Notes under the pieces: generated by a model
What the model was told of the DNA's origin: nothing
The model's database searches: none
The model's input: the letters and a program-made list of their open reading frames with translations, nothing else
Part shown: piece by piece, positions 44,078 to 52,808 of the stretch
Position numbering within the stretch: position 1 is the first letter of the stretch
Layout: each line of letters starts with the position of its first letter
DNA from: an uncultured Acidimicrobiaceae bacterium
GTDB lineage: Bacteria; Actinomycetota; Acidimicrobiia; Acidimicrobiales; SZUA-35
DNA: 64,000 nt
NCBI GenBank assembly: GCA_947259095.1
Contig: CAMYLA010000015.1
Coordinates: 62,001 to 126,000, forward strand
Direction of reading: 5' to 3'
Position numbers and translations under genes: made by a program

Positions 44078-45888
44078 ACGCACGGAACGGCAGTATGTCG
44101 ATCAGAGCAAAGACCACGGTCTTTGTGGTCGTCGCTCTCGGTGTCCTCACCGCCCTCATGGCCACGGTCCAGTTCCGCACCTCGCTCAGCCGGGTGCAAC
44201 AGATCGAAGACGAGCAAGCCATCGACCACGCCGAACGAGTCGCCCGTCAGCTCGACAACTCGCTCACCGACCTCGGCGGTACAAACGCCGACTGGGCCTG
44301 GTGGGACGACAGCTACGAGTTCATCCAGGACGGCAACCAGGACTACCGGGACGAAAATCTCTATGCCGAAGCTTTCACGCCCCTCGGTATCGACCTCTAC
44401 GTGTTCATCGACCCCGACGGCAACGTCGTCGCCGATGGCTGGTTCGCCGGGGAGGAAGAGCTCCAGGTGCCGGACGCGGTCGTCGAAGTTGGCAAACCCG
44501 ACGGTCCACTCAACGACTTCACCGAGGACATCGAGGCCACACCGAGCGGGATCGTTGGCTCCGGCGAGGACGTCTTTCTCGTGACCGGCCGGGCCATATT
44601 GCCTTCCGAACTTGGTGACGACCTCGCCCCTCGAGGCGTGCTTCTCATGGGCCGCCATATCAACGACACCTTCGTGTCCGAACTCGCCGGCCTGATCAAC
44701 CTCGACCTGGCCATGGAGCCGTGCACCGACCAGACATGCGCCGGGCTGTCCGGGGACCCGCAGATTGTCAAAACTGCCGACACCGTCACCACCCACACAG
44801 CCGTCGCCGACATCGACGGGACCCCGGTTCTGCGAGCTCAGGTCAGCGAACCTCGCACCATGTACACGGAGAGCCGAGACGGAATCCAACGCGTCCTCAT
44901 CATTCTGATCGCGGTCGGACTCGCCGCCGTCGTCCTCACCATCGCCGGGCTCCGTCGACTCATCATCGACCCACTGGAGCGCCTCGGCTCCACCGTGAAC
45001 GACGTGGCCAGAACCAACGACCCGTCCTTGCGGGCCCCGGTCGACCGCACCGACGAGATCGGAGAACTCGCGGCCGGCGTCAACGTCATGTTGGCACGCC
45101 TCGACAACTCCCAACGCCAACTTGTCGAGGCCAAAGAGAGCATCGAAGGCGCCAGCGAAGCCAAGTCGCGCTTCCTTTCCCGGGTCAGCCACGAACTGAG
45201 AACACCCCTCAACGGGGTCCTCGCCTACGCCCAGCTACTTCAACTCGATGGCCCCGACGAGGAATCCCGTGAGTCCATTGAGCAAATCATCACCTCTGCC
45301 CGACACATCACAAGCCTCGTTGATGAATTTCTCGACATCGCCCGGATCGAGGCCGGCGCGATCCCAATCAACATCGAGACGACCCGTCCGAAAGCGATTG
45401 CGGAAGAGGTCATCAGCATGACCCAGCCGCTGGCCGACGCCCAAGGAACCTCCGTCACACTCATCGGCGACGACAACACCGCCGTTCTCGCCGACCCGAC
45501 GCGCCTGCGACAATCGATCCTGAACCTCATCTCCAACGCCATCAAGTACGGCCGCGGCGACGAGCCGATCCGCATCACCGTCCGACCCCTCGGCTCCCAC
45601 ACGTCGATCGAGGTCCGCGACCATGGCCCTGGCATCCCTGCCGACCATCTCGATCGCCTCTTCATCCCGTTCGATCGACTCAACGCCGATACCTCAGACC
45701 AACAGGGCAGCGGCGTCGGACTGAGTGTCACCAAGCAGCTCATCGAACTCATGAACGGCGCCATCGACGTCACGAGCGAGGTCGGCACCGGGACAACCTT
45801 CATCATCACCCTCCCCGTTCCGCAAGACTCCGATCAAGCGGCCACCGACGGCGGGGTCAGGACCCGGCCAGTGGCTTCCCGCCGCTAG
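44074..45888 (+). CDS. CHASE4-HAMP sensor histidine kinase
   Basis: A 604-residue kinase: first helix near residues 14-30, an extracytoplasmic CHASE4-type domain with DWAWWDDSYEFIQDGNQDYRDEN, second helix near 270-290, HAMP, then DHp SRVSHELRTPLNGVLAYAQLL and an ATPase domain with NLISNAIKYG, DHGPGIPADHLDRLFIPFDRL and GSGVGLSVTKQL. It is the third gene of the overlapping signalling operon; its likely partners are the two receiver domains upstream. The ligand is unknown. A degenerate transposase follows directly. Confidence 0.88.
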   Translation: MNARNGSMSIRAKTTVFVVVALGVLTALMATVQFRTSLSRVQQIEDEQAIDHAERVARQLDNSLTDLGGTNADWAWWDDSYEFIQDGNQDYRDENLYAEAFTPLGIDLYVFIDPDGNVVADGWFAGEEELQVPDAVVEVGKPDGPLNDFTEDIEATPSGIVGSGEDVFLVTGRAILPSELGDDLAPRGVLLMGRHINDTFVSELAGLINLDLAMEPCTDQTCAGLSGDPQIVKTADTVTTHTAVADIDGTPVLRAQVSEPRTMYTESRDGIQRVLIILIAVGLAAVVLTIAGLRRLIIDPLERLGSTVNDVARTNDPSLRAPVDRTDEIGELAAGVNVMLARLDNSQRQLVEAKESIEGASEAKSRFLSRVSHELRTPLNGVLAYAQLLQLDGPDEESRESIEQIITSARHITSLVDEFLDIARIEAGAIPINIETTRPKAIAEEVISMTQPLADAQGTSVTLIGDDNTAVLADPTRLRQSILNLISNAIKYGRGDEPIRITVRPLGSHTSIEVRDHGPGIPADHLDRLFIPFDRLNADTSDQQGSGVGLSVTKQLIELMNGAIDVTSEVGTGTTFIITLPVPQDSDQAATDGGVRTRPVASRR

Positions 45889-45904
45889 AAACCGACGGGT
45901 CAGT

Positions 45905-46493
45905 TTCTGGCCGCGTCAACCTGTCCGGTGGAGATGGCGATGACGAGATCGTCGGCCCGTTCGACGAGGGCCGGATCCAAGGGATAGTGCTCGAGCGGGA
46001 CGATGACTACGCCACGGCCGGCAAACCAGTCTGTGACTGGGACGACGCCGACGCCCGCGAGCAGTTGGTCGCTGACCTGGCCAGCGACGCCCATGCATGC
46101 CTGGCGGTGCTCGACGGTCGCGACCTCGACGATGGCGTCGCTCAGATCGCCGAGTTGTTGGCCACCAAGGGCCACATCGACAAGACCCCGACTCGGAGAA
46201 CATCACCAACACCACCGTCACGCCCGGCAACGCCGGCGACGCAAGCGTCGCCACCGATCTCATCGGCGACCTGAGCGGCAACGGCTGCGGACAACGACTA
46301 CCGGGCCACCCGCCCCAAAGTCGAACGCAAGCTCGCACACCTCATGCGTCGACGACACGGCGGACGCCGAGCACGCGTGCGAGGCACCCCCAAAGTCGAC
46401 GCCGACTTCAACCTCCTTGCGGCTGCCGCCAACGTGGTCAGTCTGGCCGTGCTCGGCCTGCGTTCGACCCGGACCGGCTGGGCCACCACATGA
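45905..46493 (+). pseudogene. Remnant of an IS1182-family transposase
   Basis: Three pieces in successive frames match one transposase. Frame one: RIQGIVLERDDDYATAGKPVCDWDDADAREQL and ACLAVLDGRDLDDGVAQIAELLAT (45905-46180). A second frame: DPDSENITNTTVTPGNAGDASVATDLIGDL (about 46185-46280), the DDE core. A third frame: DYRATRPKVERKLAHLMRRRHGGRRARVRG and ending NVVSLAVLGLRSTRTGWATT (46296-46493, TGA). The middle of the protein is deleted and at least two frameshifts are needed, so it is dead. Inverted repeats were not found. Confidence 0.8.
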
Positions 46494-46824
46494 CCGATCA
46501 GCACAACAACCCGCATCCCGGGCCTCGCCCAAAGACCCGCCCAGACAGCACACGCCACCCAACACCAAGCCACACCCCACACCGGTCGGCCGCTTCCCTC
46601 ATGAGCCCAAACCGCCACCATCCACTGTCAAACGACCCTCGTTCGACACCAGCCACCTAGCCGTCAGTGCCGCCCGGCGGGCCGGTGACCTCGATCCCCA
46701 CCGCTCGCATGCCGGCCCGGACCGTGATTTCATTGCTGGTCTCCATCCTCTGCTCGACGATGATGGAGGTCCCAGACGCCCACCGATCGAACCCGTCATC
46801 GACATCGACCGAAGGATGCCAGCC
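46494..46824. other. Gene-free stretch after the transposase remnant
   Basis: This 331-base region between the transposase relic and the SCO6745-like gene has no frame with coding character; it is C-rich on the + strand with low-complexity ACACC-type runs. It may hold the decayed end of the insertion element. An AAGG before ATG 46825 is the only ribosome-site-like element noted. Confidence 0.5.
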
Positions 46825-47727
46825 ATGAACTACGACGAAGCCGTCGCCGCCTTCTTCACCGCCACCCCGGAGGGGACGGTGCCGGAGCCGACCCGACAGG
46901 CCTCGACCGCCCGGCAACTGCGGGACGCCATCGAGCCGCTCGCCATGCACCCCGTGTGGTCCCGGGCAACCAACGAGGCGCTGGCCGGCCACGGCCTCGA
47001 CTTCTTCTCCGGCTACGCCTGGGGCCGTGCCGCGGCGCTTGGCGAACCGGCACCGGCGGTGGTGGTGTCGTCGTTTGCGGTATTCGAGCCCTCGCTCATC
47101 GCCGGGGTCTACGAAACCGGTCGGGCGGCGTGTGACCGTGAACAACTCCTGGCGACCCGGTTCGAGGCAACGACCGCCAGCCTGAAAGGCGTCCTCGACG
47201 GTGCCGACGTGTCGGCGGCGGCCGCCCGCCTCCGCGACGCAGCCCTGGATCTCGACCGCAGCGGCCGACCGCTGTACGCCGGGCTGGCTGAGATCCCCCT
47301 GTCCGACGATCCGGTCGAGACCCTCTGGCGGAGCGCCGAGATGATTCGCGAACACCGGGGTGACGGCCATATCGCAGCCTGTGTGGCCGAGGGCCTCGAC
47401 CCGATCACCATGAGCATCCTGACCGAGCTGTGGGTCGGCTTCGGACTGGGCGAGTACTCCGGCACCCGAGGCTGGGACCCTGAGGCCATCGCCGCCACCG
47501 CCGAGCGTCTGCGGGGCGATGGCCTCCTCGACGGCGACCGGCTCAGCGCCACCGGCCGCGACCTCCGGAACCGGATCGAGGATGCCACCGACCGAACCCA
47601 GCAGCAGTTGGTGGGCCGACTGGGTGACGACGTCGATCTCCTCCTGGCCGACCTCACCCAATGGTCACGACGCTGCGTCGAGGCCGGAGCCTTTCCCCCC
47701 AACGCCTACAAGCAGGCCGCAGGCTGA
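46825..47727 (+). CDS. SCO6745-like protein
   Basis: A 300-residue all-helical protein of the actinobacterial SCO6745 family. PLAMHPVWSRATNEALAGHGLDFFSGYAWGRAAALGEPAPAVVVSSFAVFEPSLIAGVYE in the N-terminal half is typical, and the C-terminal third (LRGDGLLDGDRLSATGRDLRNRIEDATDR) resembles a winged helix. No function is established. The frame is open far upstream into the transposase relic, but ATG 46825 begins where coding character starts. A frameable ATG at 46816 is an alternative. Confidence 0.8.
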   Translation: MNYDEAVAAFFTATPEGTVPEPTRQASTARQLRDAIEPLAMHPVWSRATNEALAGHGLDFFSGYAWGRAAALGEPAPAVVVSSFAVFEPSLIAGVYETGRAACDREQLLATRFEATTASLKGVLDGADVSAAAARLRDAALDLDRSGRPLYAGLAEIPLSDDPVETLWRSAEMIREHRGDGHIAACVAEGLDPITMSILTELWVGFGLGEYSGTRGWDPEAIAATAERLRGDGLLDGDRLSATGRDLRNRIEDATDRTQQQLVGRLGDDVDLLLADLTQWSRRCVEAGAFPPNAYKQAAG

Positions 47728-47757
47728 CCACTGTCTGGAGAGACCCGCCGCACACTT

Positions 47758-48156
47758 CTAAGGCTCCAGCACGACCCATCCGCGACGCTGCAGCTCGGCT
47801 GCGAGGTCTTCGGTCGAGATGTCTTCAAGGGCCGCATCGGACGACGAGCGCTTCGCCGTCGATGAGCGCTTCGCCGATGGTGAGCTGGCGATTTTGGACG
47901 GGCGAGGAGTGGCTCGGGTCGAGGCCGGAGGCGTGGAGCCTGCCGGGGGTCCGTCGCCGTACAGCTCGGACTGCAACTGTTCGATGAACGCATCGGCTTC
48001 ATCCCGCGTGAACTTGCCACCGGCTTGGCGCTGAGTGAACCCCATCGGCCCGCGGGCGTCGCGAAAATCACGGTGCCCGGCAGCGTCCAGCAACTCGAGA
48101 AGCTCGTTGAGCTGCTTTCCCGTCGCTGGTGGACCGGAGGATTGACCGAAGGCCAT
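47758..48156 (-). CDS. Conserved-looking hypothetical protein
   Basis: A 132-residue protein. The first 65 residues form a helical domain (LNELLELLDAAGHRDFRDARGPMGFTQRQAGGKFTRDEADAFIEQLQSEL), the middle is Ser/Lys/Pro-rich (SSPSAKRSSTAKRSSSD), and the last 20 residues form a short helix-strand (STEDLAAELQRRGWVVLEP). GGGAGA six bases upstream supports ATG 48156. It is convergent with the SCO6745-like gene and divergent from the SNF2 helicase gene, 163 bases away. No family is recognised; a DNA- or protein-binding accessory is conceivable. Confidence 0.6.
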   Translation of the reverse strand: MAFGQSSGPPATGKQLNELLELLDAAGHRDFRDARGPMGFTQRQAGGKFTRDEADAFIEQLQSELYGDGPPAGSTPPASTRATPRPSKIASSPSAKRSSTAKRSSSDAALEDISTEDLAAELQRRGWVVLEP

Positions 48157-48319
48157 GCTGCAGTCTCCCACACCTTGCAACCCCAAAAAGGCATCGTTCT
48201 GCGCTTCCGGTGGGCGTCCCGTTGGCGCAGCGACCCGACCGGTGGCCACGTCGCCTCTCTGAACTGGCGGGGTGGGCGCCCGTGCTCTCGTGGCGGCTCC
48301 GAATCGCTAGTGTCGAGTC

Positions 48320-51300
48320 GTGGCTCTACGGGCTCAACAACTCGATCAGCTTCATGTGAGCTGGGACGGCGCCGGCCTTGCACTGTGGGCCTTGGACGGC
48401 GACGAGGTGTCGGGTCAGTTGGCGTTGCGGTCGCTGGTGGCGGTGGCCTTCGGATACCGCGGTCTGGCCCTGCTCGGCTCCGGTGTGACACCGCTGTACC
48501 TGCCGACGCCCGGCGAAGGCGACGGTGAAACAAGCGGTCGTCGGGCGACATACGCTCAGTCGCTGCGGCCATTCGAGCAGAACGCCTACGCCTTCGTCAG
48601 CGAACGTCATGCCGTCGAGGAGACCTCGTGCTCACTGCGATGGGTGTATGCCGCCGCCGATCTCGGGTTGTTCGCCGCTCGTACCGGGTTGCTCGCTGCG
48701 GCCGTTCACGAGACGCCTCTGCCGGAGACCGCCGGTCTCTCGGTTGAAGCCGGCACTCGCTGGGAGGCCCGGTGGCGGCTCCGCCACAGCATCGAGCTCG
48801 ATCGAGCCATCGCATCGCTCGGGGATCAGGCGCCGCCGGCGTTGTGGGCGCCCTTCGCCGGTGGTGCGCCGGCGGGAGCCGTTCGGGCTGTCGTCGAGCA
48901 CGTCGCAGACGGTGCCGCCCGATGGGCTTTGCAGGCCGGCGGTTGGCATCCGGACCTCGGACGATCGAGTCGGGCCGACATGGTGGTCGCCCGCCGGATC
49001 GCCGCCGCGCTGCGCGGCGAACGAGAGGTGCAGGTAACCAACGGTGAACAGCGGACGGCGACCAGTGCCGCTGCCCTGGCCCTCGATGAGCACCGGGTTT
49101 CGATCGATGCCGGCGTCGGATTTCGCTGCCGAGCCCGGCTCCGGACGCCGGACGCCGCTGGAGACGACAACATTGGAGACGACAAGATCGGAGACGACAA
49201 CACTGGCGACGACAACCCAGCGTCGGCGCCGTGGCGGGTCACCTTCGAGGTTGTGCTGATCGACGACCCGACGGTCACGTTCTCGTGGTCGGACCTCACC
49301 GCTGGACTGGTTGAGCCGGCCCCGACCCCCGGGGGAGTTGAGGTCACAGAAACTGGGCTGGCCGCCATGTCACAATACGTGGAGTCGGTGGCGTCGAACC
49401 TGGCTGCCCAGATCCGAGAGTTCGCCGACCTCAGCCCCGAGCGCGGCATGGTCCTGCTGGACCTCGACGACGTCACCAGACTCTTGGCCGATGGCGTCGA
49501 ACGTTGTGCCGCCCTCGGTTGTGCGTTGCTCGTTCCGAAGGAGTTGGCTCGGCGGCGGGTGCACCTCGCAGGCAAGGCCACGGTGCAGCGGAACGGCGGA
49601 TTGTCGGCCGATCTCGGCCAAACGATGGTCGACGTCGACTGGGCCATCGCGCTGGGTGAGGAACGCCTGACAGACGCGGAGATCGCCGCACTGGCCGAGT
49701 CCAAGTCCCAATTGGTGCAGCTGCGCGGTGCCTGGGTCCGGGTCGACGCCGGCCATGTGGCAAGCGCGCTCGAACATCTCGGCAAGCGCCGCCGCGGCTC
49801 GACCATGACCCCGGCCGAGCTCCTGAAGCTGGCGGCCACCGCCGCCAGTTCCGCCGGCGGCGTTGACGGTGAGACGATCGAACTCGACGCCGAAGACGAA
49901 GACGACAGCCGTGTCTCGGCCGAAGGTTGGCTCGCCGAGCTGATGGCAGGGCTGCCGGACGACCGGCTGACCGAGGCCGACGAGCCCGAGGGTTTTGTCG
50001 GTCAGCTTCGGCCATACCAGCGTCGGGCCGTCGGTTGGCTCGCCTTTCTCGCTCGACTCGGGCTCGGGGGCTGTCTGGCCGATGACATGGGGCTCGGGAA
50101 GACGCCGACCACCCTGGCCCATCTCGTCGGCCACATGGGCGATCGACCGAGCCTGGTCATGTGCCCGCTCTCGGTCGTGCACAACTGGGAGGCCGAAGCG
50201 GCGACCTTCGCCCCGAAGTTACGTGTCCTGATCGCCCACGGCGCCAGCCGCAAGCGTGGCGAGGCATTCGCCGAACAGCTCGACGACGTGGATCTCGTGA
50301 TCACCACCTACGGCACCGTCTCCCGAGACATCGAGGCCATGGCGGAGCACGGCTGGAACATCGTGGTCTGCGACGAGGCGCAGGCGATCAAGAACCACCG
50401 GACCAAGGCGGCCCGTGCGGTTCGAGCGCTCGACGCCCGTCAGCTCGTCGCCCTGACCGGTACGCCGGTCGAGAACCGCCTCACCGAGCTGTGGTCGATA
50501 CTCGATGCGACGAACCCCGGATCGCTCGGCGGTATCGGATGGTTCCGTGACAGCTTTGCAACACCGATCGAGACGAAGGGGGACGAGCGAGCGTTGGCCG
50601 GAATGAAGCAGCTGACCGCCCCGTTCGTTCTCAGACGAACCAAGGCCGACAAGTCGCTGGTGCCAGACCTGCCGGACAAGATCGAGCAGGTGGCGTGGGC
50701 TCGGCTGACCGCCGAACAAGCCGGTCTGTACCAAGCCGTGCTCGATGACTTCCTGGCCCAAGCCGCCGGAACGGGGGCCGCCGAAGACTCGATGCTGCAA
50801 GCCACCGCCCAGCAAAACACCGCCCAGCAGAATTCCCAGCAGAACACAATGCAGCGTCGCGGCTTGGTCCTGGCAACGCTCACCCGGCTCAAACAGATCT
50901 GCAATCACCCGGCGCAGTTCCTGGCCGCCGGAGGAGAGGAACCCGGGAGGCTGACAGGTCGGTCCGGAAAGCTCGATCGGTTCGACGAGTTGGTGACCGA
51001 GTTGCTCGAAGCGGAGGAACGGGCACTGATCTTCACGCAGTATCGGGAGATGGGCGAACTCTTGGTCGCCCACTTGGCGCAGACCCATGAGGTCCGGGCG
51101 AAGTTTCTGCACGGCGGTGTGTCACGCGCCCGTCGAGATGAGATGGTGAAAGATTTCCAATCGGGCGACAGCGCCCCGCTGCAAGTGGTCTCGCTCAAGG
51201 CCGGGGGCACCGGGCTCAACCTGACGTCGGCCAGTCGGGTCATTCACTATGATCGGTGGTGGAATCCTGCGGTCGAGGATCAGGCAACGGACCGGGCCTG

Positions 51301-51553
51301 GCGGATCGGCCAGCGATCCACCGTCTTCGTCCACAAGCTGGTGTGTCGGGGGACGATGGAGGAACGTATCGACTCGCTCCTCCAGGACAAGAAGGCACTC
51401 GCCGATTCAGCGGTCAGCAGCGGCGAAGGCTGGTTGACCGAGATGAGCACCGACGAACTCAAGGGTCTGTTCACGCTCGGCCAAAGCGCCACCGGCGATT
51501 CTGTCGGCAGCGATTCTGTGGCCAAGGATCGAGTCGCCGGGACCGAAAAATGA
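48320..51553 (+). CDS. SNF2-family DNA-dependent ATPase/helicase
   Basis: A 1077-residue protein. The first 550 residues hold a bacterial SNF2-associated N-terminal region, including an acidic GDDN repeat. The motor follows: DDMGLGKTPTTLAHL (motif I), VVCDEAQAIKN (motif II, DEAQ), LTGTPVENRLTELWSI (III) and, in the C-terminal lobe, FTQYREMGELLVAHL, SLKAGGTGLNLTSASRVIHYDRWWNPAVEDQATDRAWRIGQ (V-VI). It is the HepA/RapA-like group that remodels DNA or protein-DNA complexes. A Gln/Asn repeat lies between the lobes. Start GTG 48320; the stop overlaps the SWIM gene (ATGA). Confidence 0.9.
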   Translation: MALRAQQLDQLHVSWDGAGLALWALDGDEVSGQLALRSLVAVAFGYRGLALLGSGVTPLYLPTPGEGDGETSGRRATYAQSLRPFEQNAYAFVSERHAVEETSCSLRWVYAAADLGLFAARTGLLAAAVHETPLPETAGLSVEAGTRWEARWRLRHSIELDRAIASLGDQAPPALWAPFAGGAPAGAVRAVVEHVADGAARWALQAGGWHPDLGRSSRADMVVARRIAAALRGEREVQVTNGEQRTATSAAALALDEHRVSIDAGVGFRCRARLRTPDAAGDDNIGDDKIGDDNTGDDNPASAPWRVTFEVVLIDDPTVTFSWSDLTAGLVEPAPTPGGVEVTETGLAAMSQYVESVASNLAAQIREFADLSPERGMVLLDLDDVTRLLADGVERCAALGCALLVPKELARRRVHLAGKATVQRNGGLSADLGQTMVDVDWAIALGEERLTDAEIAALAESKSQLVQLRGAWVRVDAGHVASALEHLGKRRRGSTMTPAELLKLAATAASSAGGVDGETIELDAEDEDDSRVSAEGWLAELMAGLPDDRLTEADEPEGFVGQLRPYQRRAVGWLAFLARLGLGGCLADDMGLGKTPTTLAHLVGHMGDRPSLVMCPLSVVHNWEAEAATFAPKLRVLIAHGASRKRGEAFAEQLDDVDLVITTYGTVSRDIEAMAEHGWNIVVCDEAQAIKNHRTKAARAVRALDARQLVALTGTPVENRLTELWSILDATNPGSLGGIGWFRDSFATPIETKGDERALAGMKQLTAPFVLRRTKADKSLVPDLPDKIEQVAWARLTAEQAGLYQAVLDDFLAQAAGTGAAEDSMLQATAQQNTAQQNSQQNTMQRRGLVLATLTRLKQICNHPAQFLAAGGEEPGRLTGRSGKLDRFDELVTELLEAEERALIFTQYREMGELLVAHLAQTHEVRAKFLHGGVSRARRDEMVKDFQSGDSAPLQVVSLKAGGTGLNLTSASRVIHYDRWWNPAVEDQATDRAWRIGQRSTVFVHKLVCRGTMEERIDSLLQDKKALADSAVSSGEGWLTEMSTDELKGLFTLGQSATGDSVGSDSVAKDRVAGTEK
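49160..49216 (+). repeat. 15-base tandem repeat coding GDDNI-like units
   Basis: Four units of about GGAGACGACAACATT lie in frame in the SNF2 gene and encode an acidic GDD(N/K) stretch. The unit is a codon multiple. A second repeat (CAGCAG.AACAC, about 50811-50852) codes a Gln/Asn-rich segment between the motor lobes. Confidence 0.85.
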
Positions 51554-52485
51554 GTCGGTTCGTGAGCCTGGCAGGCGAACACGTGGCCGAACTGGCCGAT
51601 CGTTGCGCCGAAGCCGGTCGACTGTCGAGAGGTCGTGCGTTGTTCCGGAAGGGTGCAGTGTCCGATCTTTCCATCATCCAAGGCTCGGTCATCGCCTCGG
51701 TGCGTGGCAGCCACGGTGACGACTACGACACGACCATCGGCACGGCGCTCGCCCCGCCCGGCATCATCAGACAGATCGCTCAGGCCCATGACCGAGGGGA
51801 CCGTCGCAGCATCGATGATCTGATCGACGACGGCCTCGACGTGTGTCCCCGGGAGATGGACCTGGCGTTTGCTTGTGATTGTGCCGACTGGGACGAGCCC
51901 TGCAAGCACGTGGTCGCGGTGCTCCTGGCGTTCGCCGACCGGGTCGATCTCGACGAAGCCGAGCTGCTTCGCTGGCGCGGCATCGATCGCTCCGGGTCCG
52001 TGAACGCGGGATCGGAGGTTCGGTCCCGATCGGGGTCGCCACGGCGAATCCGACCCGCGACCGAGCCCAAGCCGCAACCTCGATCCCGAGCCGCAGCCGA
52101 GCCCCAGTCGCCGACGCAGTCACAGTCACGGTCACAGTCGCCGACGCAGTCACGGTCACGGTCTGCGGATCGCACACCGGTGGACGAACCGGGTGACCGC
52201 ACCGCCAAGTTGTCCGAACTCGAAGCGTTGCTTGGCGACACGGTGATGCGGGTCTCGACCACCGATGGCTCCGACCCGGAGCCGCCGGCTTCCACACTCG
52301 AGCCGGCGCTGGCGGACTTCCTCGGTGTCGGCATCACGCTCGATCCGGTCGACGTGAGCGAGATTGCCGCCCCGGCCCCGCTCTACGCCGATGTTCAGCT
52401 CGGTCCGTTGGCCGACCTGGGGCCCGAGCTGGCAAAGGCCCTTGCGACCATCAGCGCCCGGCTCGAGGACCTTTCGCCCGGGTGA
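51550..52485 (+). CDS. SWIM zinc-finger protein
   Basis: A 311-residue protein. Residues 107-122 carry a SWIM motif, CDC at 109-111 and CKH at 118-120 (CxCx6CxH), a zinc fold for DNA or protein binding. A Ser/Arg/Gln-rich linker follows (SPTQSQSRSQSPTQSRSRS) and a C-terminal helical domain. ATG 51550 overlaps the SNF2 stop in ATGA. SWIM proteins beside SNF2 helicases recur in bacteria, and a joint role in DNA handling is likely. The linker is coded by a 30-base repeat. Confidence 0.85.
   Translation: MSRFVSLAGEHVAELADRCAEAGRLSRGRALFRKGAVSDLSIIQGSVIASVRGSHGDDYDTTIGTALAPPGIIRQIAQAHDRGDRRSIDDLIDDGLDVCPREMDLAFACDCADWDEPCKHVVAVLLAFADRVDLDEAELLRWRGIDRSGSVNAGSEVRSRSGSPRRIRPATEPKPQPRSRAAAEPQSPTQSQSRSQSPTQSRSRSADRTPVDEPGDRTAKLSELEALLGDTVMRVSTTDGSDPEPPASTLEPALADFLGVGITLDPVDVSEIAAPAPLYADVQLGPLADLGPELAKALATISARLEDLSPG
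52105..52164 (+). repeat. 30-base direct repeat coding the Ser/Arg/Gln linker
   Basis: Two near-identical 30-base units lie back to back in the SWIM gene and encode SPTQSQSRSQ-like peptides. The repeat is in frame, and differs at only two positions. Confidence 0.85.
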
Positions 52486-52500
52486 CCCCCATGATCTTGT

Positions 52501-52629
52501 GCTGAACTTGGCGTCGAGCTCGATATTGCCCTCGGCGATGATCGCGCCGTCGATCGATTCGCCGTCCTCGGGATATCGGCCGGCGGACCGTACGCCCTGG
52601 CCTGCGGCCACGCCATACCCAACCGGTGA
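52501..52629 (+). pseudogene. Fragment of an alpha/beta-hydrolase
   Basis: The frame reads VDRFAVLGISAGGPYALACGHAIPNR, a nucleophile elbow GxSxG (GISAGG) typical of alpha/beta-hydrolases, preceded by DDRA and ended by TGA at 52627-52629. Only about 43 codons survive, without start, Asp or His of the triad. It sits directly after the SWIM gene and is a relic. Confidence 0.55.
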
Positions 52630-52808
52630 CCAGGGTCGGGGCGCCGACGACATGGTCCCCGCCGCCGCCGGCCGGTGGCTGACCGACTGCCGGCCAAATA
52701 TGCACGCCCAAGAAAGGCAACAACACACGCAGCCATTTAATGACCTCGACCTGGTGGCCAAGACAGCGATGGGACCGCCGATCGATCGCAGGGGTCGAAG
52801 ACCGGTGA
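52630..52808. other. Gap between the hydrolase relic and the ABC ATPase gene
   Basis: No gene is seen in these 179 bases. It is the 3' side of the leftward importer operon and may hold its terminator, but I saw no clear hairpin with a T-run. Confidence 0.4.

Noticed and set aside
45900-46175. 91-codon frame on the minus strand
   Set aside because: It is the complement of the transposase remnant, which matches a known family on the + strand.
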